Origin: an uncultured Cohaesibacter sp.
Lineage (GTDB): Bacteria; Pseudomonadota; Alphaproteobacteria; Rhizobiales; Cohaesibacteraceae
NCBI RefSeq assembly: GCF_963666525.1
Contig: NZ_OY762905.1
Coordinates: forward strand, 310,001-374,000
Reading direction: 5' to 3'
Length of the DNA stretch: 64,000 nucleotides
Under the pieces are notes generated by a model, which saw nothing but the letters and a program-made list of their open reading frames with translations, did no database searches and was not told the origin of the DNA. Below, in pieces: positions 16,946 through 26,599 of this stretch. A program made the translations under genes and the position numbers. The first letter of the stretch is position 1; the number at the start of each line of letters is the position of its first letter.

Positions 16946-18433
16946 ATGAAAACAGCCTTTTCCACGATCGCGCCGGATCGCTTCAGCCATGAAACATTCC
17001 GTGACGCCGAGGCTGCGATCCAGCGGCTGCTGGATATTTACGAAGTCCATACCGAATTCCTCAGAGAAGCCTTTACGCGTGTAGCCCGCAATGATGTTCC
17101 CTCCACGGGACGCTATCGCGCTACTTACCCTGAAATCCGCATGACGACCGATACGCATGCACAGATCGACTCGCGCCTGTCCTTCGGTCACGTTCCCGGC
17201 CCCGGTACCTATACAACCACCATCACGCGGCCGGATCTCTTCAGCCATTATCTCAAGCAACAGATCGAACTGCTGCTGTCCAACCACAATGTGGCCATCG
17301 AAGTCGGACCGTCCGACACCCCGATCCCCATCCATTTCGCCTGGCCAAATGGCATGAATGTCGAAGGGGCATTGCCCGAAACATGGTCGCGCCCGTTGCG
17401 CGACGTGTTTGACGTACCGGATCTGGCGATTACCGATGATGCCATCGTCAACGGAACACAGCATTACGGCCCGGATGATATCGTGCCCCTCGCCCCCTTC
17501 ACCGGGCCACGCATCGACTATTCTCTGCACCGGCTGGCGCATTACACCGCGACAAAGCCGGAGCATTTCCAGAATTTTGTCCTGTTCACCAACTATCAGT
17601 TCTATATCGACGAGTTCGTGAACTGGGCCAAGGAACAGATGGCCTCGGGATCGACCGAATATGAAGCCTTCGTTGAAGTTGGCAATCAGATCATTCCGTC
17701 AGGTAGTACCGAGCCGGTCGAAGGCGAAGCCCCTGCCCGGCAGCCGCAGATGCCCGCATACCATCTGAAACGCCCGAACCGCGACGGCATCACGCTGGTC
17801 AATATCGGCGTCGGACCCTCAAACGCCAAGACCATTACGGACCACATCGCGGTACTGCGCCCGCACGCCTGGCTCATGCTGGGCCACTGCGCCGGTCTGC
17901 GCAACACCCAGCGCCTTGGCGACTATGTGCTGGCACACGGCTATGTCCGCGAGGATCACGTACTGGATGCCGACTTGCCGACATGGGTTCCCATTCCGGC
18001 CCTTGCTGAAATCCAGGTCGCCCTCGAAGATGCAGTTGCCGACATCACCGGCCTCAAGAATTATGAACTCAAGCGCATCATGCGCACGGGAACCGTTGCC
18101 AGTATCGACAACCGGAACTGGGAATTGCGCGACCATCGCGAGCCCGTAGAACGTCTGTCCCAGTCCCGCGCCATCGGCCTCGACATGGAATCGGCCACCA
18201 TCGCGGCCAACGGCTTCCGCTTCCGCGTGCCCTATGGCACCCTGCTATGCGTCTCGGACAAACCATTGCATGGAGAACTGAAGCTGCCCGGAATGGCAAG
18301 TGACTTCTACACGCAACAGGTTCAGCAGCATCTCAAGATTGGCATCAAGGCCATGGAAACCCTGCGCAAAATGCCCGTTGAACGGCTGCATTCACGCAAG
18401 CTTCGCAGCTTTGCCGAGACGGCTTTCCAGTAG
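16946..18433 (+). CDS. amn: AMP nucleosidase
   Basis: Hydrolyses AMP to adenine and ribose-5-phosphate, controlling adenylate pools. The protein (about 495 residues) has the N-terminal Amn domain (VPSTGRYRATYPEIRMTTDT, SFGHVPGPGTYTTTITRPDLF) and a C-terminal phosphorylase-fold domain with NIGVGPSNAKTITDHIAVLRP, LMLGHCAGLRN, GLDMESATIAANGFRFRVPYGTLLCVSDKP (read in parts). Length matches E. coli Amn. AGGAG at 16931-16935 favours the ATG at 16946; the ATG at 16937 lies only one base from that site. It is single-gene, bounded downstream by a bidirectional terminator. Confidence 0.95.
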   Translation: MKTAFSTIAPDRFSHETFRDAEAAIQRLLDIYEVHTEFLREAFTRVARNDVPSTGRYRATYPEIRMTTDTHAQIDSRLSFGHVPGPGTYTTTITRPDLFSHYLKQQIELLLSNHNVAIEVGPSDTPIPIHFAWPNGMNVEGALPETWSRPLRDVFDVPDLAITDDAIVNGTQHYGPDDIVPLAPFTGPRIDYSLHRLAHYTATKPEHFQNFVLFTNYQFYIDEFVNWAKEQMASGSTEYEAFVEVGNQIIPSGSTEPVEGEAPARQPQMPAYHLKRPNRDGITLVNIGVGPSNAKTITDHIAVLRPHAWLMLGHCAGLRNTQRLGDYVLAHGYVREDHVLDADLPTWVPIPALAEIQVALEDAVADITGLKNYELKRIMRTGTVASIDNRNWELRDHREPVERLSQSRAIGLDMESATIAANGFRFRVPYGTLLCVSDKPLHGELKLPGMASDFYTQQVQQHLKIGIKAMETLRKMPVERLHSRKLRSFAETAFQ

Positions 18434-18470
18434 GAGCGCCGGACGTCAACTTCATTTCGTTGGAAATAAA

Positions 18471-18495
18471 AAAAGGCAGCATCACGCTGCCTTTT
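18471..18495. terminator. Bidirectional terminator between amn and the first EAL gene
   Basis: AAAAGGCAGC / GCTGCCTTTT with loop ATCAC. It overlaps the last few codons and stop of the minus-strand EAL gene, so that message probably ends in its own stop-codon region. Confidence 0.8.
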
Positions 18496-20095
18496 CTGCA
18501 TCTGAGCCGGGCTCCAATCCCTCGGGGGGCTTGCTGACCTCATCCTTGCGGCGCCTTGCCACTTTCATCAACTCGCAGAAAGAAGCCCCGGGAAGCGGCG
18601 GCGCAAACAGATAGCCCTGAGCGGCTGAGACCCCCATCTTGCGTAACTGGATGACCTGGTCTTCGGTTTCCACCCCTTCCGCAATGACACCAATATTGAG
18701 CCGTTCTGCCAAAGAAATCAGCCCCTGCACCAGCTCAAGACCGGCAAAGCCGCCTTCCAGCGCATCGATCAGCAGCTTGTCGAGTTTGACGATATCGACG
18801 CTGATCGATGTCAGGTTATAGAGCCCGCTATGCCCCGAGCCGACATCATCAAGCGCAATCTCGGCACCGAGAGCTCGGATCTGACTGATGACATCAATGG
18901 CCACATCCATCTGCTGGATCGGAACGCGATCCGATATTTCGAAAATCAGATTGGAGAAGCCCAACTTGCTGTCCTTGAACACGTCCTCAATGTCGCTGAC
19001 AATGGAATCATCGATCATCTGGTGTGAAAACAGATTGAGGGCCACCTTGAAGATTTGCCCTTCCATGACCACCGGGTCGAGCAACTTGCAGCTCTGCCGC
19101 ATGATGTGGCAGGTCACCTCACGGGTGAGCCGATAGTTCTGTGCCAGCGGAATGAATTCTCCCGGAGAAACGACACTACCGTCGGGCTTGTTCCAGCGAG
19201 CAAGCACTTCACACCCCATGATGGCGCCAGTATCCAGATGGATGATGGGCTGCATATAGGGCACGATCTCGCCATTTTCGAGCGCATCCAGGATGATGTC
19301 CGCCCCGGTGGCGCGGTAGCGTCCGAAATGCCAGCCAATGCCCATCAGGATGAGGCCTATGAACGCGCCGATCAGATTGATGAAATCCCGTTTTTCCTGC
19401 GTGACAGCAGCAATGGCCGCCTCGGAAACCGACATCTGGACTTCGAACGGCAAAAACTCGGAGCTCTCGGAAATTCGATCGATGATCTCGCCTCCCGACT
19501 CTTCCGGCTCCAGAATGAACCAGTGACTATCACCGATCAGCGACAGCATGGCATAGCGATAGCGTCTGAGATCATTGCGCACGGGATCCAGCCGGATCAG
19601 CTCACCGGGCACCCGCGCCACGAGCCGCCGCCCACTGGCGACATGCCGGACAACAAGCAGCGACGGGATGGCATCCTTGCCACTCTCTGCCGAGAGAGAA
19701 AGGGTGATGTCCCGGCCATTGGACTGATAGGCCGGCAGCAGTCCGGTTTGCCGGGCCGACTGCCCCAGATCCGTACACACCAGATTTCCAGCCCTGTCCA
19801 CCAGACCGATGGTGTCGATCCATGCAGTGGAGCGCGCCGCCTCGCTGTAGCGATAGCGATGGTCACTGGTGCAAGACAGACCGGGAGACTTGGCCAGCTC
19901 GTTGAGCACGTTGATGGCAGCTTCCGTTGCCTTATCCACACGCTCAAGCATCAGATCGGCAGAAATGGTCAGATCGGCCTTGATATCCTTCTCGGCCTGC
20001 CAGCGCATGACATATTGCATACCTGTGGTAAGCATCCCCGCCACAGCAGCCGCCAATAGCGTGTATCCGGCCATTTTTCTGGCATTTCTGATCAT
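18482..20095 (-). CDS. CSS-motif EAL-domain c-di-GMP phosphodiesterase (copy 1)
   Basis: A 537-residue inner-membrane protein. TM1 is at about 10-30 and TM2 at about 238-256; between them is a periplasmic domain with two cysteines 32 residues apart (C75 and C107), as in CSS-motif sensors, where a disulfide modulates activity. The cytoplasmic EAL domain keeps the usual catalytic residues: E296 (CEVLARW), N354 (LNLF), E386 (FEISD), D416-D417 (DDVGSG), K440 (KLDK) and E473 (AEGVET), so it is probably active. Its neighbour is a paralogue in the same orientation, 204 bases upstream. The C-terminal tail is charged and probably disordered. Confidence 0.92.
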   Translation of the reverse strand: MIRNARKMAGYTLLAAAVAGMLTTGMQYVMRWQAEKDIKADLTISADLMLERVDKATEAAINVLNELAKSPGLSCTSDHRYRYSEAARSTAWIDTIGLVDRAGNLVCTDLGQSARQTGLLPAYQSNGRDITLSLSAESGKDAIPSLLVVRHVASGRRLVARVPGELIRLDPVRNDLRRYRYAMLSLIGDSHWFILEPEESGGEIIDRISESSEFLPFEVQMSVSEAAIAAVTQEKRDFINLIGAFIGLILMGIGWHFGRYRATGADIILDALENGEIVPYMQPIIHLDTGAIMGCEVLARWNKPDGSVVSPGEFIPLAQNYRLTREVTCHIMRQSCKLLDPVVMEGQIFKVALNLFSHQMIDDSIVSDIEDVFKDSKLGFSNLIFEISDRVPIQQMDVAIDVISQIRALGAEIALDDVGSGHSGLYNLTSISVDIVKLDKLLIDALEGGFAGLELVQGLISLAERLNIGVIAEGVETEDQVIQLRKMGVSAAQGYLFAPPLPGASFCELMKVARRRKDEVSKPPEGLEPGSDAEKAA

Positions 20096-20299
20096 GTCGC
20101 CTCGCCAAGGTAAATCGAGCCAATCTGACCATAAATCAGTGAAAATTCTGTTGATTTTTCAAAATTTCATCGTGAATTGCCGGTCTTTCCGCAGATGCCC
20201 GGACCAGCGGGTAACAGACGCAACCCCGCGCGAAGGAAGACGGGTGAGCGCGCTCGGTTTTAAAGACAGAATCCGCCAGCATGACGCAACTTGAAGCGC

Positions 20300-21946
20300 T
20301 CAGGAAGCAAGGTCCGTCCTGGACGTCTCCAGACCATCCTTGATGGCTTTTTGGCGGCGCATCCCACCCAGAGCATCAACCAGTTGCAGATAGGCCGAGG
20401 CCGGCAAAGCTGGCGAGAAAAGAAATCCCTGCGCCTCATCAATGCCGGACCGGCGCAGATAGTCCAGTTGCTCGTCCGTTTCCACGCCCTCGGCAACCAC
20501 CACCATGTTCATGCCCTTCGCCATCTGGCTGAGAGAATCGATGATCGGAACATGTTTGCTGTCAGCAGTGATGGTGTCGACAAACAGCTTGTCGATCTTG
20601 ATAATGTCCATTCCCAGCTTCTGCAGATAGGCAAAGCCGCCATGGCCAGTACCGGCATCATCCAGCGCCACGCGAATGCCCAGTTCCTGCATGCGCACAA
20701 TGATGGCTCTGGCGCGATCGAGATTCTCGAGCGGCAGACGTTCTGTGACCTCGAACACAAGCTGACTGAACCGGACGCCGGAATTGCCGAAAACCTGCTC
20801 TGCCTCCCTGACAATTGCCAGATCATCGAAATGCCGGTTGAACAGATTGATGGCAACCTTCAGGTCAGGATGGTCGGCATAGCTCTCAGACAGATCCTTG
20901 GCCACCTGCTCCATCAGCAGCGCGGTCATCGGCAACGCCAGACCAGTAGATTCGGCCATGTCAATGAAATGGCCGGGCGAGACGACCGTGCCATCGGGCT
21001 TGCGCCAGCGAACCAGCACCTCACAACCAGCCAGGCGCCCGCTCTGAATGTCAAGAATCGGCTGGTAGTAGGGCACGAATTCCTTGCGACGGATCGCCTT
21101 TTCAAGACTGACATAGGGGTCGGGTTTCCGTAAGGCCATGCGCACGAACAGAAACATGATCAGCACGCCGGTAAAAATGCCGAACGCATCAATCACGTTG
21201 ATCACCCCACCATAGGACTCCCAAACCGCGTGAAACGGGATCGCGACCGAAACAACCAGCGGATAACGGCTCGAATTGACCTCTCGTTCGATCAAATCCC
21301 GCGTCCACTCTTCCGATGGCGTGAACTGGTAGAAAGGTGCTCTCTGCTGCAATCGGCTTTCCGGCGTACTGCTGGTAACGACATCCCCGCTATCGAGTTT
21401 GAGCGATAGACGATAGGAGTTGGCCAGATCGGTCTGCATGGACTGTTCACCAAGACTGTCCACTCGAATGAAAGCTCCGATGGAAACAAACCTTGCAACA
21501 GTCCACTCCACCAGCAACCCGTTTTTTTCCGTCAGATTATCCTGCACCGCACGGAAGCTGAGATGAGGCACACCTCCGGGAGAAGCTTCAGATGCCGCAC
21601 CAAAATGCGTACTTCCCTTCATGGAAGAGCAATACATATATTCGCCATTGTAGAGCAGTCCGACGTCATGGATCGCCGGATGGCGCATCATCATGACACG
21701 AAAGCTCTCTCTCAATGCATCGTCACAGACAGGCACCCGATAGTGTGGCAGGGCAGAAAGAACATCGACAGCGTCCTGCACGAAATCTTCTGCGCGCATG
21801 AGCGTTCGCTGGGCCGTCTGATCAAGGAAACTCTCACCCCGCGTCTTGACGTAATCCCGCATGGCGATATGGGCGGCAAACAGAGGCAGCACGCCGAGAA
21901 CCACGCCAAGAAACAGCAGGATTATGGAGCGAAATTGATTTTTCAA
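20300..21946 (-). CDS. CSS-motif EAL-domain c-di-GMP phosphodiesterase (copy 2)
   Basis: A 548-residue paralogue of the adjacent EAL protein. TM1 is at about 7-25 and TM2 at about 252-270. The periplasmic loop carries C74 and C106, with the literal CSS motif at 106-108 and the same 32-residue Cys spacing as copy 1. The EAL core is complete: E309, N367, E399 (FEVTE), D429-D430 (DDAGTG), K453 (KIDK) and E486 (AEGVET). In E. coli, CSS phosphodiesterases are controlled by the periplasmic DsbA/DsbB thiol state and by proteolysis; the same is plausible here. The sequences have diverged considerably, so the duplication is old. Confidence 0.92.
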   Translation of the reverse strand: MKNQFRSIILLFLGVVLGVLPLFAAHIAMRDYVKTRGESFLDQTAQRTLMRAEDFVQDAVDVLSALPHYRVPVCDDALRESFRVMMMRHPAIHDVGLLYNGEYMYCSSMKGSTHFGAASEASPGGVPHLSFRAVQDNLTEKNGLLVEWTVARFVSIGAFIRVDSLGEQSMQTDLANSYRLSLKLDSGDVVTSSTPESRLQQRAPFYQFTPSEEWTRDLIEREVNSSRYPLVVSVAIPFHAVWESYGGVINVIDAFGIFTGVLIMFLFVRMALRKPDPYVSLEKAIRRKEFVPYYQPILDIQSGRLAGCEVLVRWRKPDGTVVSPGHFIDMAESTGLALPMTALLMEQVAKDLSESYADHPDLKVAINLFNRHFDDLAIVREAEQVFGNSGVRFSQLVFEVTERLPLENLDRARAIIVRMQELGIRVALDDAGTGHGGFAYLQKLGMDIIKIDKLFVDTITADSKHVPIIDSLSQMAKGMNMVVVAEGVETDEQLDYLRRSGIDEAQGFLFSPALPASAYLQLVDALGGMRRQKAIKDGLETSRTDLAS

Positions 21947-22114
21947 GGTCAGATTCCCGTTAGTCTTTGAAAAGAGTAACGAGGGACCGCTAACATATGA
22001 TTAACCATATTCTTGCCTTGATGCCCAACCACAATTCTTTGATGGAATTGCTACAGCAGCGCGGTTGCAAAGCGCCTGCAAATAGGCAGAATACCAACTG
22101 AATACTGGTAAAAA

Positions 22115-22196
22115 CTACTATATAGTAGATTTCGACTATAATGCCGTCAGGTTCAACACGGGATCAGTCTCGAACCTGCAACAAAACGAGCAGGTT
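22115..22196 (+). promoter_or_regulatory. Palindromes in the leader region of the large secreted-protein gene
   Basis: The 330-base gap before the secreted-protein gene holds a perfect 14-base palindrome CTACTATATAGTAG (22115-22128) and three alternating complementary blocks: CAGGTTC (22148-22154), GAACCTG (22172-22178) and GCAGGTT (22190-22196). The middle block can pair with either neighbour. The palindrome may be an operator and the blocks alternative RNA hairpins; neither matches a site I know. Confidence 0.4.
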
Positions 22197-22276
22197 TCGA
22201 CAGGTCCTTGGCCTGAATTTACAGCAATACCAATATTTGACAGGCATACTCATCAGTTTTGGGAGGCTCCAACCAT

Positions 22277-24436
22277 ATGAAACGTTCATGTCTGACCCTG
22301 GGCATACTTCTGGTTTCGACTGCTGTCGTACAGGCACAAAGCGAAGCCGAAAAGACCTGGGACGCAATCATGAAGGACCTCAATCAGTCCGGATTGCTGA
22401 CCGTAACGGCAGGTTCCGTTCACTACAATGAGGCATCCGGCAGCCTCACCGTACAGAATCTCCTGTACAAGACCGAATTCTCCCTGCCCATGCCAAAGAA
22501 GGCCATGGCCAGCAAGGCGGGAGATGGCGCCAGTGAAGACAGCATGTCAAAAACGGAAAAAGGCGGCAGCGACCTGAAGATCAGCGCAGAAGTCACCATT
22601 CCCACCGCGGTCTACACCGGTCTTCATCTACAGGAACAGGGCTGGGCCTACGACACCCTCACGATCGACACCATGAATGGCTCGATGGAGTTTGATTCTC
22701 CGGGAACGGCCGACGACACGCGGATTGAACTGCAATCGCTTGGCAAGGCTACCATGAAAGCGGCCTATTCCCCGTTCCTTGGTGAATTCAAGATCGCGCC
22801 GTCGCGTCCGATCGGCAGCGTACTGGACTATGTGCGCCCGTTGCTGATGCAATCAGGCTACGATGAAACCACCCTCGACGGGATGGTCATCGAGCAGTAT
22901 ATGGCCGGATCGCAGGCCCCGATCCAGACAACTGAAACCGGCCCGATGTCTGTGTCTGATGTCCACAACGGCAGGATCGGCAGCTATGAAGTTGCCAATC
23001 AGAAGACGGACATGATCATTGATGATACGGGCAGTCTTCCTCCTGCCGCAAATCAGACGGAGGATCAACCGGTCCACATTACCTACTCGATCGACAAGAC
23101 CCGTTACGATGGCTATGACATCGGTGCCCTGTGGAGCGCAATCGACCCCAACGCACCCGCCATCGAAGGGACCAGAGACGCGCTGAAAAAGATTGAAATG
23201 GCCGGGGCCAACTTGACCATCCCCAATCTCGCCGACGTCAAGATCGGACCCGCCGTCCAGTCGGACATCACTGTCAAACAGCCAGCTACCTATCTCGTGC
23301 CACTGCTGGACAAGATGATTGCTCAGGATATCAGCCCGGACGACCTGTCCGAAGAGGACCAGAAGGCGCTGATGACAGCGGGCTTCGATCTCCTCCGGAG
23401 CTTCTCCCTTGGACTTTCCGAGCTGGGCAGAACCGATGTCCAGATCAAGATACCTGATGGTCCGTATGTGGGCCAGAATGCGCAGTTCAGCTTTGACACC
23501 ATCAGACAGGCCGGAGTCAGCAGCTATGGCATCAAGGAATCCTCCATTTCGGGTATGACCTATGCCGGACCGCCGTCCATAACCCTCAAGCTTGGGCGTC
23601 TGGCCATCGATGATCTCGAGTTTGCCGACTATCAGGACATCGAGCGCGTCATGTGGCAATCGATCATGGAAGACAAGGAGCCGGAGGGCAGTGACGTGGC
23701 CAAGCTTGCCCCGAACGCAATGACCCTTGCCCTGTCCGACCTCGATTATGCCGACCAGGAGGGAAATGCGGTGAGTGCCAATGGCGCCAGCATCCGCTAT
23801 GACCGTGCCAGTCTGGCCATTCCGGTCGAAATCTCGACAAAAATCGATAACTTGAAGATTTCGAAAGCCCTGATCAAACATCCGTTGGCCAGTGTATTCC
23901 TCGATCAGCTTGGCCTTGACACTCTCACGGTCAATGAAGAGCTGAGCCTCATCTGGGATGATGAAAGCCAAACCTACATGATCAATCCGCTCAATCTGGA
24001 ACTGCCCGGCATCGGTGCGCTCTATGGCAACATGGGCGTCGGCGGCGTCATGCGCGATTATCTGGACAAACCGGAAACCGCGCAGGCCATCATGGCCACG
24101 GGGACCGTTTTGCCCGCTGCCCTGACCCTCAAGGATCTGGGTGGACTTGACGAGTTGATCAATCTCGCAGGCGGAGCCATGGGAATGGGGCCGGACCAGA
24201 TCAGGAGCATGGCCGGCATGCAGGTCAAGGCTATGATCAGCGGGTTCACCGAACCGGCATTCTCCGATTCTGTCGGCGCGGAAGTCGAGCGCTTCTTCAA
24301 CGACCCGAAGAGCCTGAAAGTAAGCCTGAGTCCATCCAGTCCAGTGCCTCTGGCCCAGCTTCTCGGCCTCGCCGCAACGGCGCCCCAGCAGATCCCCTAT
24401 ATTCTGGCGATCGGTGTAATTGCCAACGACGATTAA
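22277..24436 (+). CDS. Large secreted protein of unknown function
   Basis: A 719-residue protein with a signal peptide (MKRSCLTLGILLVSTAVVQA). The ATG at 22277 has GGGAGG about 10 bases upstream. The mature part has no further membrane helix and looks beta-rich, with repeated short strands separated by acidic loops: many D/E clusters such as LALSDLDYADQEG and KLGRLAIDDLEFADYQD recur with a similar hydrophobic-acidic rhythm. The end reads PKSLKVSLSPSSPVPLAQLLG ... IGVIANDD, which I associate with uncharacterised exported proteins of Rhizobiales. It is probably periplasmic; no catalytic motif is visible. It is monocistronic, ending in a strong terminator. Function not assigned. Confidence 0.8.
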   Translation: MKRSCLTLGILLVSTAVVQAQSEAEKTWDAIMKDLNQSGLLTVTAGSVHYNEASGSLTVQNLLYKTEFSLPMPKKAMASKAGDGASEDSMSKTEKGGSDLKISAEVTIPTAVYTGLHLQEQGWAYDTLTIDTMNGSMEFDSPGTADDTRIELQSLGKATMKAAYSPFLGEFKIAPSRPIGSVLDYVRPLLMQSGYDETTLDGMVIEQYMAGSQAPIQTTETGPMSVSDVHNGRIGSYEVANQKTDMIIDDTGSLPPAANQTEDQPVHITYSIDKTRYDGYDIGALWSAIDPNAPAIEGTRDALKKIEMAGANLTIPNLADVKIGPAVQSDITVKQPATYLVPLLDKMIAQDISPDDLSEEDQKALMTAGFDLLRSFSLGLSELGRTDVQIKIPDGPYVGQNAQFSFDTIRQAGVSSYGIKESSISGMTYAGPPSITLKLGRLAIDDLEFADYQDIERVMWQSIMEDKEPEGSDVAKLAPNAMTLALSDLDYADQEGNAVSANGASIRYDRASLAIPVEISTKIDNLKISKALIKHPLASVFLDQLGLDTLTVNEELSLIWDDESQTYMINPLNLELPGIGALYGNMGVGGVMRDYLDKPETAQAIMATGTVLPAALTLKDLGGLDELINLAGGAMGMGPDQIRSMAGMQVKAMISGFTEPAFSDSVGAEVERFFNDPKSLKVSLSPSSPVPLAQLLGLAATAPQQIPYILAIGVIANDD

Positions 24437-24474
24437 CAGAAAATCCGTTAATCAGGACATTGCAACAGACAAAG

Positions 24475-24503
24475 AAAAAGGCGGCTTTTAAAGCCGCCTT
24501 TTT
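24475..24503. terminator. Bidirectional terminator between the secreted-protein gene and aspS
   Basis: AAAAAGGCGGCTTT / AAAGCCGCCTTTTT, 14-bp stem around one T, with A/T runs on both sides. It lies between two converging genes. Confidence 0.88.
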
Positions 24504-24532
24504 CATCAAATTCATTACCTTGCAAACGTTTC

Positions 24533-26314
24533 TTATTCTGGAAGATTAAGACGCAGATGCAATTCGCGAAGCTGCTGGTTGGTGGCGTTGCTCGGAGCAC
24601 CCATCAACAGATCCTGAGCCTGCTGGTTCATCGGGAACAGCGAGATTTCGCGCAGGTTCGGCGTGCCGCAGAGCAGCATGATGATGCGGTCCATGCCAGC
24701 AGCCATGCCACCATGCGGAGGAGCGCCATACTGGAACGCGCGATACATGCCGCCGAAGCGTTCCTGCAGAACGTCTTCGCTGTAACCGGCAATTTCGAAG
24801 GCCTTCTTCATGACTTCGATGCTGTGGTTACGAATGGCGCCAGAACCGATTTCATAGCCGTTGCAGACCACGTCATACTGATAGGCGTCCAGTTCAAGCG
24901 GATCGGTGTTTTCCAGCCCTTCCAGCGCGCCTTTCGGCATGGAGAACGGGTTGTGGCAGAAGTCCACCTTCTCTTCGTCTTCGTTCCACTCGTACATCGG
25001 GAAGTCGACGATCCAGCACAGATCGAAGCGATCACGGTCGATGAGGTTGAGCTCTTCACCCACCCGGTTACGGGCACGACCGGCAAAGTCGTAGAACTTC
25101 TTCGGATCACCAGCAACAAAGAAGCAGGCGTCACCGGCATCCAGCCCGAGCTGGGTTCGGATGGCGTCGGTGCGTTCCGGCCCGATGTTCTTGGCAAGAG
25201 GACCAGCCCCTTCCAGAGATCCATCTTCGCCCTTGCGCCAGAAGATGTAACCAAGGCCAGCCTGCCCTTCGCTCTGGGCCCAGCTGTTCATGCGGTCGCA
25301 GAAGGTACGGGCACCACCGGTCTTGGCCGGAATACCCCAGACTTCATTGCTGCCCTCTTCGAGCATGCGTGCAAAAATCTTGAAGCCCGAGCCGCGGAAG
25401 TGGTCGGACACTTCTTCCATGACGATCGGAATACGCAGATCAGGCTTGTCGGAGCCATATTTGCGCAGCGCTTCCTTGTAAGGAATGCGCGGGAATTCCT
25501 GGGTCACAGGCTTGCCTTCGGCAAATTCCTCGAACAGGCCGCGAATGACCGGTTCCATGGTATTCAGAATGTCTTCCTGCTCGACAAAGCTCATTTCCAT
25601 ATCGAGCTGATAGAACTCGCCCGGCAGACGGTCTGCGCGCGGGTCTTCATCACGGAAGCATGGTGCGATCTGGAAATACTTGTCGAAGCCGGACATCATC
25701 AGCAGCTGCTTGAACTGCTGCGGAGCCTGCGGCAGGGCGTAGAATTTGCCCGGATGAATGCGCGAAGGCACCAGGAAGTCACGAGCGCCTTCCGGAGAGG
25801 AAGCCGTCAGGATTGGCGTCTGGAATTCGTTGAAGCCGATAGCGTTCATGCGACGGCGTGCCGAAGCGATGATGGCAGAGCGCTTCAGGATGTTTGCGTG
25901 CAAGGTCTCGCGGCGCAAGTCGAGGAAGCGGTATTTGAGGCGCGTGTCTTCCGGATAGTCCGGCTCACCAAAGACCGGAAGAGGCAGCTCTCTGGAAGCG
26001 CCCAGAACGTCAAGCTTGGAGATGAAGATCTCGATCTTGCCGGTCGGCAGCGTCTCGTTGATGGTGTCTTCCGAACGAGCCTTGACCTCGCCTTCGACCC
26101 TGACACACCACTCGCCACGCACTTTTTCAGCGTCGGAGAAAGCTGGAGAATCCGGATCGGCCACGACCTGGGTGAGACCATACTGGTCGCGCAAATCGAT
26201 GAAAAGAAGACCGCCATGGTCGCGTACACGATGTACCCAACCGGACAGACGAACATTTTCGCCCACATGGCTATCACGGAGATCGCCACAGGTATGGCTG
26301 CGATAAGGATGCAT
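24533..26314 (-). CDS. aspS: Aspartyl-tRNA synthetase
   Basis: Class II synthetase charging tRNA-Asp (possibly also tRNA-Asn). The 593-residue protein has the N-terminal OB-fold anticodon-binding domain ([20 protein letters not shown]), the class II motif 2 region ([22 protein letters not shown]), the bacterial GAD insertion (about residues 290-420) and motif 3 ([16 protein letters not shown]). The length and insertion mark the bacterial type. I chose the ATG at 26314 ([12 protein letters not shown]), the conserved family start, with AGGG upstream; an in-frame ATG 15 codons earlier would add an unconserved tail. Many alphaproteobacteria use a non-discriminating enzyme together with GatCAB; this cannot be settled from the window. 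Confidence 0.97.
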   Translation of the reverse strand: MHPYRSHTCGDLRDSHVGENVRLSGWVHRVRDHGGLLFIDLRDQYGLTQVVADPDSPAFSDAEKVRGEWCVRVEGEVKARSEDTINETLPTGKIEIFISKLDVLGASRELPLPVFGEPDYPEDTRLKYRFLDLRRETLHANILKRSAIIASARRRMNAIGFNEFQTPILTASSPEGARDFLVPSRIHPGKFYALPQAPQQFKQLLMMSGFDKYFQIAPCFRDEDPRADRLPGEFYQLDMEMSFVEQEDILNTMEPVIRGLFEEFAEGKPVTQEFPRIPYKEALRKYGSDKPDLRIPIVMEEVSDHFRGSGFKIFARMLEEGSNEVWGIPAKTGGARTFCDRMNSWAQSEGQAGLGYIFWRKGEDGSLEGAGPLAKNIGPERTDAIRTQLGLDAGDACFFVAGDPKKFYDFAGRARNRVGEELNLIDRDRFDLCWIVDFPMYEWNEDEEKVDFCHNPFSMPKGALEGLENTDPLELDAYQYDVVCNGYEIGSGAIRNHSIEVMKKAFEIAGYSEDVLQERFGGMYRAFQYGAPPHGGMAAGMDRIIMLLCGTPNLREISLFPMNQQAQDLLMGAPSNATNQQLRELHLRLNLPE

Positions 26315-26442
26315 GAATAAACCCTGATGCTTGAGATGCCAGCTTGCCATTTGCATCAAACGGGAACGCCCGCATCTCGAATTGAACTTCTACCGATAAA
26401 TCGACCCGCCTTTAATAGAGCGCAATTCTATCGGTTTCAACG

Positions 26443-26469
26443 CAAAAAGGGCGCAGAACCTACGCCCTA
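26443..26469 (-). terminator. Rho-independent terminator after the acetyltransferase gene
   Basis: On the minus strand AGGGCG and CGCCCT form a six-pair stem with a nine-base loop, followed by TTTTTG. It separates the GNAT gene from aspS downstream. Confidence 0.7.
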
Positions 26470-26599
26470 TGCAAAAATCTGCCCGGACCCTGCAACGGCT
26501 TGGGCAGGGTGTCAAGCCAAACCGCGAAAAAGTCCGGCTTTTCCGAAAGAAACTGGATTTCAGAAGGGAAAGCCGCGCCTTCGCCCTCAGGATCAATCT

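Noticed and set aside
24557..26320. 587-codon open frame opposite aspS
   Set aside because: Antisense shadow of aspS. The real gene has all class II synthetase motifs on the other strand.
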